64,000 nucleotides of DNA, taken from assembly GCA_017164015.1 (NCBI GenBank), contig CP071065.1, positions 6,849,501 through 6,913,500 on the forward strand, in the 5' to 3' direction. A program made the translations under genes and the position numbers. This document shows, in pieces, positions 8,831-18,158 of this stretch; the stretch's first letter is position 1, and every line of letters begins with the position of its first letter. Under the pieces are notes generated by a model. That model was not told the DNA's origin, ran no database searches, and saw nothing but the letters and a program-made list of their open reading frames with translations. This DNA comes from Nostoc sp. UHCC 0702. Lineage in GTDB: Bacteria; Cyanobacteriota; Cyanobacteriia; Cyanobacteriales; Nostocaceae.

Positions 8831-11449
8831 ATGTCGCAATTTTATTTTGGTACAGAAAATAACGGACACAAATCTTTTGAATTACCAGGAGCCAGGCCGC
8901 ACTACAATCCCGATCGCCCAGGACAGGTAGAGCATATTTTTCTAGACCTTACTTTGGATATTCCTAACCAAAGTTACCACGGCTGTTGTAGCATTCGCTT
9001 GTTGCCAGTTCGCAGTGGTATTGAGCGTTTGAGTTTGGATGCGGTAAATTTGAATATCCAGTCTGTACAGGTGGATGAAGTATCACAAAATTTTGACTAC
9101 GATGGCGAACAGCTTTTTATCCAACTTTCCCAGCCTACCCAGGTTGGTAAAAGATTGTTGATTGCGATCGCCTACTCAGTAGAAAAACCCCAACGCGGTA
9201 TTTACTTTATTCAACCAGACAAACATTACCCCAACAAGCCCACCCAAGTTTGGACTCAGGGAGAAGATGAAGACTCTCGTTATTGGTTTCCCTGCTTTGA
9301 CTATCCAGGACAATTGTCTACTTCCGAAATTCGCGTCCGTGTTCCCAAAAACTTAATTGCCATTTCTAACGGCGAACTGATTGACACCCAAAAAGATGGT
9401 GATGACAAAATCTACCATTGGTCACAGCAACAAGTTCATCCCAGCTACTTAATGACTCTAGCAGTGGGCGACTTTGCAGAAATTCGCGATCAGTGGGAAG
9501 GAAAACCTGTTACATATTACGTCGAAAAGGGACGGGAGAAAGATGCCAAACTCAGCATGGGCAAAACTCCCAGGATGATAGAATTTTTCAGCGAAAAATA
9601 TGGTTATCCCTATGCTTTCCCGAAATATGCTCAAGTTTGTGTAGACGACTTCATCTTTGGAGGGATGGAAAATACTTCCACAACTTTGTTAACAGACCGC
9701 TGTTTACTCGATGAACGCGCTGCTTTAGATAACCGCAACACAGAAAGTTTAGTTGTCCACGAACTGGCGCACCAGTGGTTTGGCGATTTAATAGTAATTA
9801 ATCATTGGTCTCATGCTTGGATTAAGGAAGGGATGGCTTGCTATTCTGAGGTCATGTGGACAGAACATGAGTATGGGCCAATAGAAGCAGCATACTATCG
9901 GTTATTGGAAGCTCGCAGTTACTTAAAGGAAGATAGCAGTCGCTACCGTAGGCCAATGGTAACGCATGTTTACCGGGAAGCGATCGAACTTTATGACAGC
10001 CACATCTACGAAAAAGGGTCTTGTGTTTATCACATGATTCGGGCGGAACTGGGAGAAGAATTGTTTTGGGTGGCAATTCAAACATTTGTCCAGGATAATG
10101 CCCACAAAACCGTCGAAACAATAGATTTGCTAAGGGCAATTGAAAAGGCAACTGGACGCAATCTGGCGTTCCTCTTCGACCAGTACGTTTATCGTGGCGG
10201 TCATCCAGATTTTAAAGTGGCTTACTCTTGGGATGGCGATGCTAATTTAGCAAAAGTGACTGTCACTCAAACCCAAGCAAACAACAATGGTATTAAAGAT
10301 TTATTTGACTTGAGAATCCCCATCGGTTTTGGCTACACCGAATCTCAAGAACTGAAAAGTGATGCAAAACCCATAACTCCTAACTCCCAACTCAAAACTT
10401 TTGTAGTGCGGGTGAATGAACGCGAACAAAGCTTTTATTTTCCACTTTCACAAAAGCCCGACTTTATTAGCTTTGATGTGGGGAACCATTTTCTGAAAAC
10501 TGTGTCTTTGGAGTATCCAATACCGGAGTTGAAAGCACAGTTAGAGTTCGACCCTGATCCAATTTCTCGTATACATGCAGCCTCAGCTTTAGCAGCAAAA
10601 GGTGGGTTAGAAGCCATCAAAGCATTATCCGCAGCACTTCAAAATGATTTATTTTGGGGTGTGCGAATCGAAGTGGCTAAACAATTGGCAGAAATTAAGT
10701 TGGATCAAGCTTTTGATGCGTTAGTTCCTGGGTTGGAAGATCAAAATGCTCCTGTACGGCGGGCTGTGGTGGAAGCACTTGCTGAAATCAAAACCTATGA
10801 AAGCTACAAAGCTGTGAAAAAACTAGTGCAGGATGGTGATCCCAGCTACTACGTGGAAGCTGAAGCAGCCACTGCCATTGGAGCGATCGCAGCTGCTAAC
10901 TTAGAAGGAAAGCCCAAGGAAGAAAAGGCTATCAAGCTGCTAAAATCCGTTTTAGAAGAAAAGGCGGGTTGGAATGAAATAGTACGTAGTGGTGCGATCG
11001 CAGGTTTAGCTGAACTCAAAACTTCAGAAGCAGCTTTAAATTTGGTACTACAATATACCAAACTCGGTGTGCCACAACGATTGCGTTTATCGGCAATTCG
11101 TGCATTAGGGAAAATTTCTGTAGGTCAAAGTCCGGTTAATTTGGAACGGATTTTAGAAAAACTAGCAGAATTAGCGAAAGAAACCTTCTTTTTAACCCAA
11201 ATAGCAGTAGTTGCAGCATTGGGAAAAATGGAAACTCCCAAAGCCAGCGGCATTTTGCGATCGCTAGCTGAGCAAACACCAGATGGACGAGTGCGTCGCA
11301 ATGCTGAGGAAGCGCTTGCCAATGTTCAAAAGAATATTGGTACAGAAAATGCCCTGCGTGCATTACGTGAGGAATTCGACCAACTCAAACAACAAAACCA
11401 AGAATTGCTCAGCCGCTTGGAAAACTTGGAAGCCAAATCTAAATCATAG
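8831..11449 (+). CDS. M1-family metallo-aminopeptidase with HEAT repeats
   Basis: An 872-residue zinc peptidase. It has the exopeptidase motif GGMEN (around residues 277-281) and the zinc site HELAH (His310, Glu311, His314) with the third ligand Glu333 in WIKEGMACYSE, the full gluzincin arrangement. A catalytic tyrosine is likely in the YEKGSCVYH stretch. After the catalytic half, residues ~570-830 are alpha-helical HEAT-like repeats (AIKALSAAL, AFDALVPGL, AVVEALAEI, AALGKMETP) and the tail is a coiled coil (LRALREEFDQLKQQNQ). It should remove N-terminal residues from peptides in the cytoplasm, as there is no signal peptide. The HEAT extension is known in cyanobacterial M1 enzymes. Confidence 0.88.
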   Translation: MSQFYFGTENNGHKSFELPGARPHYNPDRPGQVEHIFLDLTLDIPNQSYHGCCSIRLLPVRSGIERLSLDAVNLNIQSVQVDEVSQNFDYDGEQLFIQLSQPTQVGKRLLIAIAYSVEKPQRGIYFIQPDKHYPNKPTQVWTQGEDEDSRYWFPCFDYPGQLSTSEIRVRVPKNLIAISNGELIDTQKDGDDKIYHWSQQQVHPSYLMTLAVGDFAEIRDQWEGKPVTYYVEKGREKDAKLSMGKTPRMIEFFSEKYGYPYAFPKYAQVCVDDFIFGGMENTSTTLLTDRCLLDERAALDNRNTESLVVHELAHQWFGDLIVINHWSHAWIKEGMACYSEVMWTEHEYGPIEAAYYRLLEARSYLKEDSSRYRRPMVTHVYREAIELYDSHIYEKGSCVYHMIRAELGEELFWVAIQTFVQDNAHKTVETIDLLRAIEKATGRNLAFLFDQYVYRGGHPDFKVAYSWDGDANLAKVTVTQTQANNNGIKDLFDLRIPIGFGYTESQELKSDAKPITPNSQLKTFVVRVNEREQSFYFPLSQKPDFISFDVGNHFLKTVSLEYPIPELKAQLEFDPDPISRIHAASALAAKGGLEAIKALSAALQNDLFWGVRIEVAKQLAEIKLDQAFDALVPGLEDQNAPVRRAVVEALAEIKTYESYKAVKKLVQDGDPSYYVEAEAATAIGAIAAANLEGKPKEEKAIKLLKSVLEEKAGWNEIVRSGAIAGLAELKTSEAALNLVLQYTKLGVPQRLRLSAIRALGKISVGQSPVNLERILEKLAELAKETFFLTQIAVVAALGKMETPKASGILRSLAEQTPDGRVRRNAEEALANVQKNIGTENALRALREEFDQLKQQNQELLSRLENLEAKSKS

Positions 11450-11544
11450 GAATTAGGAATTGGGAATGGGGAATTGGGCATAGGGCGAGGAACTCCAACC
11501 AATTCCCAATTCCCAAAAACTTCACCCACAAGGGCATGGAGTTT
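11450..11544. repeat. inverted GGGAATTGGG-type spacer repeat
   Basis: GGAATTGGGAATGGGG-like text is followed by its complement-type AATTCCCAATTCCC, giving a fold-back between two convergent genes. It may act as a two-way terminator, but this repeat type is common in spacers of these genomes. Confidence 0.35.
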
Positions 11545-12471
11545 CTATTTTTTATAAATCAAAAATACAGAACCAATTGACCCAAAGTTTTCTACATATA
11601 TTTTTTGATTGTAATATAATCCAGGAGACATCCCTCCATCAAACAACATTCCTTCTTGAATATTACCTAAACAATTATTACGTGCTATACCTTTAAGAAC
11701 ATCATCAAACATATCTGGAAGTAATTCTTGATTAACTGAGGAAACCTCAATCTTTGAATTAGCTTTTAAGTCATTCACTAAAAGAATTACATAACCTTTA
11801 TTAGTAATGGCTACCATTGACCGATTAGTTGCTTGTTTACAGGCAAATTCCCCTAAAGCTTGACAAATATCTTTGAAAATACCTTGACGATAGAATCTAC
11901 CATTACCTCCTACCAAATTGTAATTGAGAAGATTAATTTCTCTTCTACCTGCTTGGATAGTAGCCTTGCGCTCTCGCGGTTTACCTCCTGAAATACCGAA
12001 AGAAGAACGCTTATTTTTAAAAGCTCCTGAATACTCTACGCCACGAGAAATATTTAAGCCTTGTGGTTGATCATCAGTACCTATATAGTCTGCGTTAATT
12101 GCTGCTAAGGGACTTTGCCCGTCTAATGTAGAATTTTCGTCAGTGATGATTTCACGAAAATTTTTTGGCACATATTCTTTACGGAAATTACCTCTAGCAT
12201 CTTTAGCATAAAGTTTATGAGATAAACCCACATTGACTTTAAAATCTAATGCTGGTGATTTGGGATTAAAAATAATCACATGGTTGATACCGCTTTCGGA
12301 CTTATTACCCTGATTATTTGTCTTGAAAAACTCAATACTGAAATTGGCATCTTCACCCGGACAAGTTTTAGAGAGTTTCGGCGCTGAATTAGCCTCAATT
12401 GCTTTACAACCTGATAATAAGCATATAGGAATGATTAATATAGATAAAAAAACTATTTTTTTGATAGACAT
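11545..12471 (-). CDS. NAGPA/DUF2233-type phosphodiester glycosidase lipoprotein
   Basis: The chosen start (ATG at 12471) gives 308 residues beginning MSIKKIVFLSILIIPICLLSGC, a lipoprotein signal with lipobox LLSGC. The open frame extends 58 codons further upstream, but that part reads through heptamer repeats (LSVVSCQ repeated) and is not credible protein. The body fits the phosphodiester glycosidase (NAGPA, formerly DUF2233) fold: HVIIFNPKSP, AINADYIG, MVAITNKGYVILLVND and LFDGGMSPGLYYN, the last matching the conserved DGG motif. Family members remove GlcNAc-like caps or act on exopolysaccharide. The substrate here is unknown. Confidence 0.7.
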   Translation of the reverse strand: MSIKKIVFLSILIIPICLLSGCKAIEANSAPKLSKTCPGEDANFSIEFFKTNNQGNKSESGINHVIIFNPKSPALDFKVNVGLSHKLYAKDARGNFRKEYVPKNFREIITDENSTLDGQSPLAAINADYIGTDDQPQGLNISRGVEYSGAFKNKRSSFGISGGKPRERKATIQAGRREINLLNYNLVGGNGRFYRQGIFKDICQALGEFACKQATNRSMVAITNKGYVILLVNDLKANSKIEVSSVNQELLPDMFDDVLKGIARNNCLGNIQEGMLFDGGMSPGLYYNQKIYVENFGSIGSVFLIYKK

Positions 12472-12578
12472 ATTCGTAAAAAGTAATAGTTTTTGCTTTA
12501 AAGTTGCTATATATGTGGAGCGGGGGAGATGAAGGAGATGAGGGAGATAAGGGAGATAAGGGAGAAATAACAAATCAC

Positions 12579-12636
12579 AACTGACAACTGACAACTGACA
12601 ACTGACAACTGACAACTGACAACTGACAACTGACAA
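12579..12636. repeat. (AACTGAC)n heptamer array, ~8 copies
   Basis: A perfect run of the 7-bp unit AACTGAC. The array at 14066-14132 is the same unit on the other strand. The two flank the DUF4912 gene as an inverted pair. Confidence 0.85.
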
Positions 12637-12725
12637 AATAACCAACTAATAAAAACTAAAAACCCGCTACAGAACAACTATAGCGGGGAATAATTCAAAA
12701 TTTCAATCTGGGGTTCTCTAACAAT

Positions 12726-13970
12726 TTAAGAGAGCCATTCTAAAACAGCTTCTTCCTTAGTATTGGTATTTCGAGATGGTGTTTCACGATTAAACTTCAT
12801 GTGAATTGATCGTGTTTGTTCACCATCGGCAGCAACAGCCAGAATCGGATAGTCAATTAAACCATCTTGGAAGGACATCTGGAAGCGGAATGTACCATCT
12901 GGATTCAGCTTAATTGGACGACCGCCAATTGTTACGGTAGCATCAGGTTCAGTAGCACCGTAAACAATCAACTCAGCATCAGCAATTAACCAGAACTTGC
13001 GAGGACGCACTGGTACGGCGGAAGCAGAGAAGCCAACACCCGACATACCTACACCAGATGCAGTCAATCCTGAGACAGTGGGAACTGCCCACAGACCTAC
13101 ACCAGATGGGAAGATGTAAGAACTAATTGCTTGTTCCGGACGTACAGAACCTGCTACGTGCTGCTGAGAACCGAACACAGAACCAGCAACCCGTTGTGCT
13201 TCGGCAGATTCAGCTAAGCCAAAGATTTGGTCGTAGATGGCGTTACCGTTGCTATTGATGGAAGCTGCAATCTTCTTGGCAGGAGGTACTAGTTCGTATA
13301 CAGTCTTACCGCGCAAGTCTTCTTCAAAGTTAACGGTGACGAAGACATCCTCAATCCAGTCAGATGGATAAACAGGAGGAATGTGTACGCGGGTAGAACG
13401 AGCTAATACTAACCAACGGCCATCAACAGCACGATAACCGATGTCCATGACATAATCGCGATCGCTCACTGGAACTGGTATGTACCATTCCCTTGCTAGC
13501 TCGTCAGCAGGATATTCCTGAATGCTGTGTGGGCTTTGGTGATCGATATCGATGTCACTAACATCGTAAATCCGCAGTGCCAGTTGTTGTCCCCCTTGGC
13601 GGCGCAATTCCTCTTTATGTTCATTGGAAACATCCCAGTAAGTGTAAGCCCACTGAGGATCACGGGGTAAAAGTACAATCCGGCTTTCACCGTAACCTTG
13701 TGGCAAATCTGCGAGTCCTTCATCAACATCAGCCAGAGAGCCACCGTTACGGTCTTCTTGTCCTAATTCAAATTTTGCTGCTTCCACGGTTTCCTGTGCC
13801 TCCAGTGAACGAGATGGGCTAAGCGAAACTTTGTTGCGCTGGACTTCTTGAATCGCTGCCAGCAGTTGAGATTTACGCATTCGGCTATAGCGAGAGATGC
13901 TACATTCACTGGCAACTTTGCGTAATTGCCGTAATGTCATCTCTTCTAGCGGTGGGCGTTCTTTTGCCAT
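12726..13970 (-). CDS. Rho_N + DUF4912 domain protein
   Basis: A 414-residue protein. Residues ~8-45 (MTLRQLRKVASECSIS, then RKSQLLAAIQ) match the Rho N-terminal/SAP-like nucleic-acid-binding fold. Residues ~95-230 match DUF4912 (IVLLPRDPQWAYTYWDVS, then LALRIYDVSDIDID and REWYIPVPVSDRDYV). A glycine- and valine-rich linker follows. The C-terminus (AELIVYGATEPDATVTIGG...FRFQMSFQDG) looks like a second beta domain. A GGAGG site precedes the ATG. The role is unknown. The Rho_N part suggests nucleic-acid contact. The gene stands alone, bracketed by inverted heptamer arrays. Confidence 0.75.
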   Translation of the reverse strand: MAKERPPLEEMTLRQLRKVASECSISRYSRMRKSQLLAAIQEVQRNKVSLSPSRSLEAQETVEAAKFELGQEDRNGGSLADVDEGLADLPQGYGESRIVLLPRDPQWAYTYWDVSNEHKEELRRQGGQQLALRIYDVSDIDIDHQSPHSIQEYPADELAREWYIPVPVSDRDYVMDIGYRAVDGRWLVLARSTRVHIPPVYPSDWIEDVFVTVNFEEDLRGKTVYELVPPAKKIAASINSNGNAIYDQIFGLAESAEAQRVAGSVFGSQQHVAGSVRPEQAISSYIFPSGVGLWAVPTVSGLTASGVGMSGVGFSASAVPVRPRKFWLIADAELIVYGATEPDATVTIGGRPIKLNPDGTFRFQMSFQDGLIDYPILAVAADGEQTRSIHMKFNRETPSRNTNTKEEAVLEWLS

Positions 13971-14065
13971 GAATTTGGCCTCCAGTAGTTTGAAAGGTAA
14001 ATGATATCTCCGGGTTTTAAGAATGCTGGGCTAATGCGCGTCTAAATTACAGTTTTTTAGTAAAA

Positions 14066-14132
14066 GTTGTCAGTTGTCAGTTGTCAGTTGTCAGTTGTCA
14101 GTTGTCAGTTGTCAGTTGTCAGTTGTCAGTTG
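14066..14132. repeat. (GTTGTCA)n heptamer array, ~9 copies
   Basis: Nine full copies of GTTGTCA plus a partial one, then degenerate copies to about 14170. It is the reverse complement of the array at 12579-12636. Confidence 0.9.
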
Positions 14133-14170
14133 CTATTAACTACTGACCACTAACCACTGACTATTGACAA

Positions 14171-14657
14171 CTTTGACGATTGAATATGTACTTTAAATGC
14201 GAATAGCTTATGCACAATATCATCCACCCCAGATGAATTTCTTATTCCTGACTCCTGGTTTTGCCCAGTTTGTAACGTTTATCAGTTAACAGTTATTAGT
14301 TATTTGGTTATCAGTTTTCAGTTGTTTGCTGGTCGAGCATTCCCCATCATTTGCCTGATAATTTTTAACTTTTCACTGTTTACCAATTTACCAATTTAAA
14401 GTTTTTTAGTTTGATTTTAAATTGAGGTTCACTTCCTTTCAATTCCTTATTGATGCCAAAATCAGCATTTTTTTGGGATCGGAGGAGTTCTTGTTGTTAA
14501 GTAAATATTAACCAGTAACCCTGTGTTGGGATCAAGGGGGTTGACGGCGTTTTTTACGCTGTTCCACGAATTTATTAGCCCTTCGGGATCATTATGTCAT
14601 AATTTGATGACATTACTGGCTGTTGGGACTCTGGGATCAGAATTAAATATCATGATT
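14171..14657. other. spacer with short repeats, no gene seen
   Basis: AT-rich DNA with more imperfect heptamers (near 14285-14340). I see no ORF, RNA gene or clear promoter. Confidence 0.4.
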
Positions 14658-15048
14658 TCATAACAATGCTATTTGGGATGAGCCAAACACCGCAATCCAC
14701 AAAGGAAGGACAAGGAGTAATAACAGAGTAGAGAGGATGATACTGCTGGCAATTAAGTTACGGTCGAGGTTGTATTCTTCTGCCAAAATCAGACGAGCAA
14801 AAGCCGAGGGCATTCCAGACATCAAGACCATTGCTAAGCGGCGATCGCCTGATAAGCCTAGTAAAATAAGTAGTCAGCACGACAAATAGTGGTATGGCTA
14901 CAACCCTGAGAAAGGCGGGTATAAAAGCAATTTGAAAATTTTGCCAACTCTCAAGTTGACCCAAACGGATACCAGTCAACAAAAAGGCAGAGGCAATAAC
15001 GTACTTCTGGCAATACCACTTGTTGAGTGAGGATGCCAAAAACTCGGC
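14658..15048 (-). pseudogene. AEC (auxin efflux carrier) family permease, decayed C-terminal part
   Basis: Two minus-strand frames together read like the end of an AEC-family transporter. One frame has YVIASAFLLTGIRLGQLESW then AFIPAFLRVVAIPLFVVL. After a shift near 14870 the other frame has LSGDRRLAMVLMSGMPSAFA then RLILAEEYNLDRNLIASSII and PLWIAVFG, ending at the TGA at 14658-14660. The GMPSA...LAEEYNLD core is typical of the last membrane helices of this family. The N-terminal half is missing and at least one frameshift is present, so this is a relic. It lies directly against the ftn2 stop codon. Confidence 0.7.
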
Positions 15049-17358
15049 TTAGTAGACAACTAACATATTCTGGATGTGCCACACACCTTCCTGTCGAATC
15101 AAATCATATCGAACGCGCAAAGTTTCATCAGAAGACTTTTTTCTTTGCCCGTTTTCATAGAATTGTGTTGCTTCCTTCACCGTTGCTTCGACGATTACGC
15201 GGTCTGAGTTGGTCTGAGATTTATTGAGAGATTCCACCTTAACGCTGTGGTTGTATTTCCGATAACGGTTGTCTGCCCTATCTTGCTGAGCTACTAATCG
15301 CCACTGAGATAAAGCTGAACCAGTTAAAATATTCTTTAACTCATCAATTTCATGGTTAGGGCCTAAAGCCGCAGCTTTAGTAGATAGCCAAGTCGAAATC
15401 ACTTCCTCTGCCGTGGTAGCTGTCAGGGGCCCTTCTGGTGATTGCAATTCGCTGCTACTGTCAGGAATAGGTATTGGTGGTTGGTTAAGTTTTACAACTA
15501 ATTGTTCACCTTGCAAAGCTGGTGCAGGCAAAAATAGATTTTTCAGCCATCCAAAGGTTGTGGATACTAATAGCCAAAAAACTAATATACCCAACAAAGA
15601 AGCAAATACCATCCAAATTAATCGGGTTTTTCCTTGTAGGCTGTTGGCAATGGTTCGCCTTTGCTGAGGATGACGATGGCGGTTTTCCCGATTAACGCTT
15701 TGAGTAGGCTTTCGCCTTCTTCGCTTTTGGGTTGGACGGGGTGGAGAAGATTTAGCTGAGCCATTCAGGTTTTGGTTAGTTGCTCTAGCGGTGCGTTCAG
15801 CGGTAGAAAGCGGCCCCATAGTTGTTTGTGGTTTGGCACTCCCCGCAGATGAGGGAGTTGGTGATGTATTTGATCTGCTTGTGGAAAAGTTTGAATACTC
15901 AGGTCTTTTGTGGTTTGGTGTTTCCGGTAATTCCGGGTCAGAAGTTTGATTTTGATGGAATTGTTGAGTAGCGCCAGTGGAATGACTGCGGTGACGGTAA
16001 CTATTTGCCTGGGGCTGGGAAAAAGATTGACGGTTAATTACAGCCCACTCATTAGTGGTTTCGGCATCCGTGGGTAAGCCTTCTAAATAAGCTTGTACCT
16101 GTTGGTTAGCAAAGTAATCTTTCAGCAAAGCTTGCTGCCTAGCCAAATCTCGAAAGTGGGGAAACACTTCACTCTGTAACCATTGTTCTGCGTATAAACA
16201 CAATCCTGGCAGCAGGTCGGGAGAGTCTTGAGATTTTTCCCGAATATAAACTAAGACTTCGTACTCTTGAGAGAGTTCTAAAACACGAGTGGCTTCTTCA
16301 GTTTGTCCTAGTAATAACGCGCATAACGACTGTTCTAAATGTACATCTTGGCGCTTGCCCAGATGTATAAGCATATGCTTCGCCTGACGAATTAAAGCTG
16401 GTTGACGTTGAGTAAATCCGCGTGCTATCAGGGCGTAAACAGCCAAATAAGTGGCAACAGCAGAGGGACGCTTGCTTTCTGCTTCAAACAACTTGTGTTG
16501 TTCTGCGACTGTGAGGTGGTTACGTAATTGCTGAATAAATCGCAGAAAATCATCAATGTTTAAACCTGATTCATCATTGCCACTACCATCAATGCCACCG
16601 CGATCGCTCAAAATACTATGCAATAATTCTAAGCCTTGGCGGCGTTCGGCTGTCTTTTCTAGCGGCAGTGCCAATAATTCTAAAATCCGATAAGGTCGTA
16701 GCTTGTACAGATCAGCCTGTATTTCAGCTTGGACACTGGGGAATAAGCTTTCACGAGCTAGCATTTCTTGCCCAGTTTCCAAGGACACGGCAGCACTTTC
16801 ATAGTGACCCTGTTGCCATTGCTCACGACCTAGTTCAAGGCAAGCTAGAGCCACAGTTAGCACAATATCTGGATGCTCAGCACTTTGAGTGAATTCTTCA
16901 GTTGCCAGATTATTGTCTGTGCTGGCGACTGCTGTACCGTTTTGGTTTGCTAAGTAACCATGACCTAGTTTTAGTACTAGTTCGTATTCTCCTAGCTCTT
17001 GGAGAACTAATAATGCACCTACTAATTCCTGTGGGGGAACGTCGATACTGAGACTTTGAGTGTCAGGATCGCTGTTGCTGCTTTCTGTACGGTCTGCCAA
17101 TGCTATCCTGGCGGTAGCATTGCCATCAGGATCATAGGCATGAGCAAGATAAATTTGGTCGTAACTGCTACGTTCCCTTGGATCTGATAAAACCACGTAA
17201 GCTTCTTCTATTAATTGTTTGCGAGAAGAAATAGCTGCTATTGAATACTCTCGTCGCGGCAATTGTACAATGCGATCGCTGTATGCTTGCCGCAACTGTT
17301 CATCACTTGCCGCTAATGGTAGTCCTAAAATTCGGTAGTAATCTAGCGGAATTCGCAC
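15049..17358 (-). CDS. ftn2: Ftn2/ZipN (ARC6-type) cell division protein
   Basis: A 769-residue protein with a J-like domain at residues ~5-67 (IPLDYYRILGLPLAASDEQL, then PRREYSIAAISSRKQLIEEA) that lacks the HPD motif of true DnaJ, as usual for this family. A helical middle follows, then a basic low-complexity linker (about 430-575), one membrane helix (about 575-600, IWMVFASLLGILVFWLLV) and a C-terminal IMS/DUF4101 domain (EEVISTWLSTKAAALG...YENGQRKKS...). This architecture is the cyanobacterial Ftn2/ZipN, homologue of chloroplast ARC6, which ties FtsZ to the membrane. The start is GTG at 17358, fixed by the conserved MRIPLDYYRILG beginning. ftsZ and ftsQ lie about 37 kb away in this window. 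Confidence 0.9.
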   Translation of the reverse strand: MRIPLDYYRILGLPLAASDEQLRQAYSDRIVQLPRREYSIAAISSRKQLIEEAYVVLSDPRERSSYDQIYLAHAYDPDGNATARIALADRTESSNSDPDTQSLSIDVPPQELVGALLVLQELGEYELVLKLGHGYLANQNGTAVASTDNNLATEEFTQSAEHPDIVLTVALACLELGREQWQQGHYESAAVSLETGQEMLARESLFPSVQAEIQADLYKLRPYRILELLALPLEKTAERRQGLELLHSILSDRGGIDGSGNDESGLNIDDFLRFIQQLRNHLTVAEQHKLFEAESKRPSAVATYLAVYALIARGFTQRQPALIRQAKHMLIHLGKRQDVHLEQSLCALLLGQTEEATRVLELSQEYEVLVYIREKSQDSPDLLPGLCLYAEQWLQSEVFPHFRDLARQQALLKDYFANQQVQAYLEGLPTDAETTNEWAVINRQSFSQPQANSYRHRSHSTGATQQFHQNQTSDPELPETPNHKRPEYSNFSTSRSNTSPTPSSAGSAKPQTTMGPLSTAERTARATNQNLNGSAKSSPPRPTQKRRRRKPTQSVNRENRHRHPQQRRTIANSLQGKTRLIWMVFASLLGILVFWLLVSTTFGWLKNLFLPAPALQGEQLVVKLNQPPIPIPDSSSELQSPEGPLTATTAEEVISTWLSTKAAALGPNHEIDELKNILTGSALSQWRLVAQQDRADNRYRKYNHSVKVESLNKSQTNSDRVIVEATVKEATQFYENGQRKKSSDETLRVRYDLIRQEGVWHIQNMLVVY

Positions 17359-18158
17359 AGCCTACTTCCCCTGCACCGTGATCAACATAATTAACCTAGA
17401 GCATTCCAGGCATGTAAAACCGTGCCATAATAAAACGGTTAATAATACCGTGACTTACTTACACTATAAAGTGTATGTTGCAACAATTAGTTTTAACTCT
17501 TCCCGAAATTAGAATCATATTTTAGTACTAACTTTTTGCCATCGCCTAGGAAGCGTTGACACATTGTCTTAATTCTTAGTATTTTCGCCGATGCTAACTA
17601 GTATCAAGCCTTCAGCACTATCAAAAAACCATAATGACCTTTGTAAGTGGTATGAAAGTTGTACTAGCACCGAATCTATGAATGATAGTATTCTCGATAA
17701 CTGCCTGGTGACACGGTGAGCGAAACACCGCCAAGGGTAGATTTTGATAACTTAGGGAACAAGATGTTATCATGATTTGCACTTTAATTACAACTATCCA
17801 CCTAGAGAATAAGGGTTTTTGGGAATATTTTTTCTAAACTGTTCATGGATATGCAGAAACCGAGATATTCTGTTTGATAGCTTATAAACTAGAGCGGAAA
17901 ATGGAAAAACTCAACAGTACATCTGTTGCCGTTGGGGTGAGAGCCTCATTGAGCGCGGTCTTAAAAATGAGAAATTCGTACTTTTCCTGCTTCTAATTCT
18001 CCATAATCCTTTTTGGTGCATAACTTCCATAAATTTTCGGTTGCTTAGATTGTTGACTCCAGCAAATTATTTGCTTGTGAAAAGCAGATATTGTGTGAAA
18101 ACAGCCCATTTTTTGAGATAGTAAATTGCAGTTTTACTACAGGAATACTAAAAAATAT
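17359..18158. other. 800-bp divergent promoter region of ftn2 and pdhA
   Basis: No ORF is convincing. A TTGACA at 17556-17561 followed by TAGTAT at 17577-17582 is a weak plus-strand promoter candidate (15-bp spacer). A small stem is possible in CGGTGAGCGAAACACCG near 17715-17731. The rest is plain AT-rich spacer. Confidence 0.35.

Noticed and set aside
12472..12645. N-terminal extension of the NAGPA-type lipoprotein
   Set aside because: It reads through heptamer repeats as LSVVSCQ units and lies before a good lipoprotein signal, so it is not protein.
12579..14132. CRISPR array
   Set aside because: The arrays are uninterrupted 7-bp tandem units with no spacers, and no cas gene is present anywhere in the window.
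17700..17760. Riboswitch before pdhA
   Set aside because: A small stem is possible (CGGTG...CACCG), but no known riboswitch core matches and the distance to pdhA is ~400 bp.
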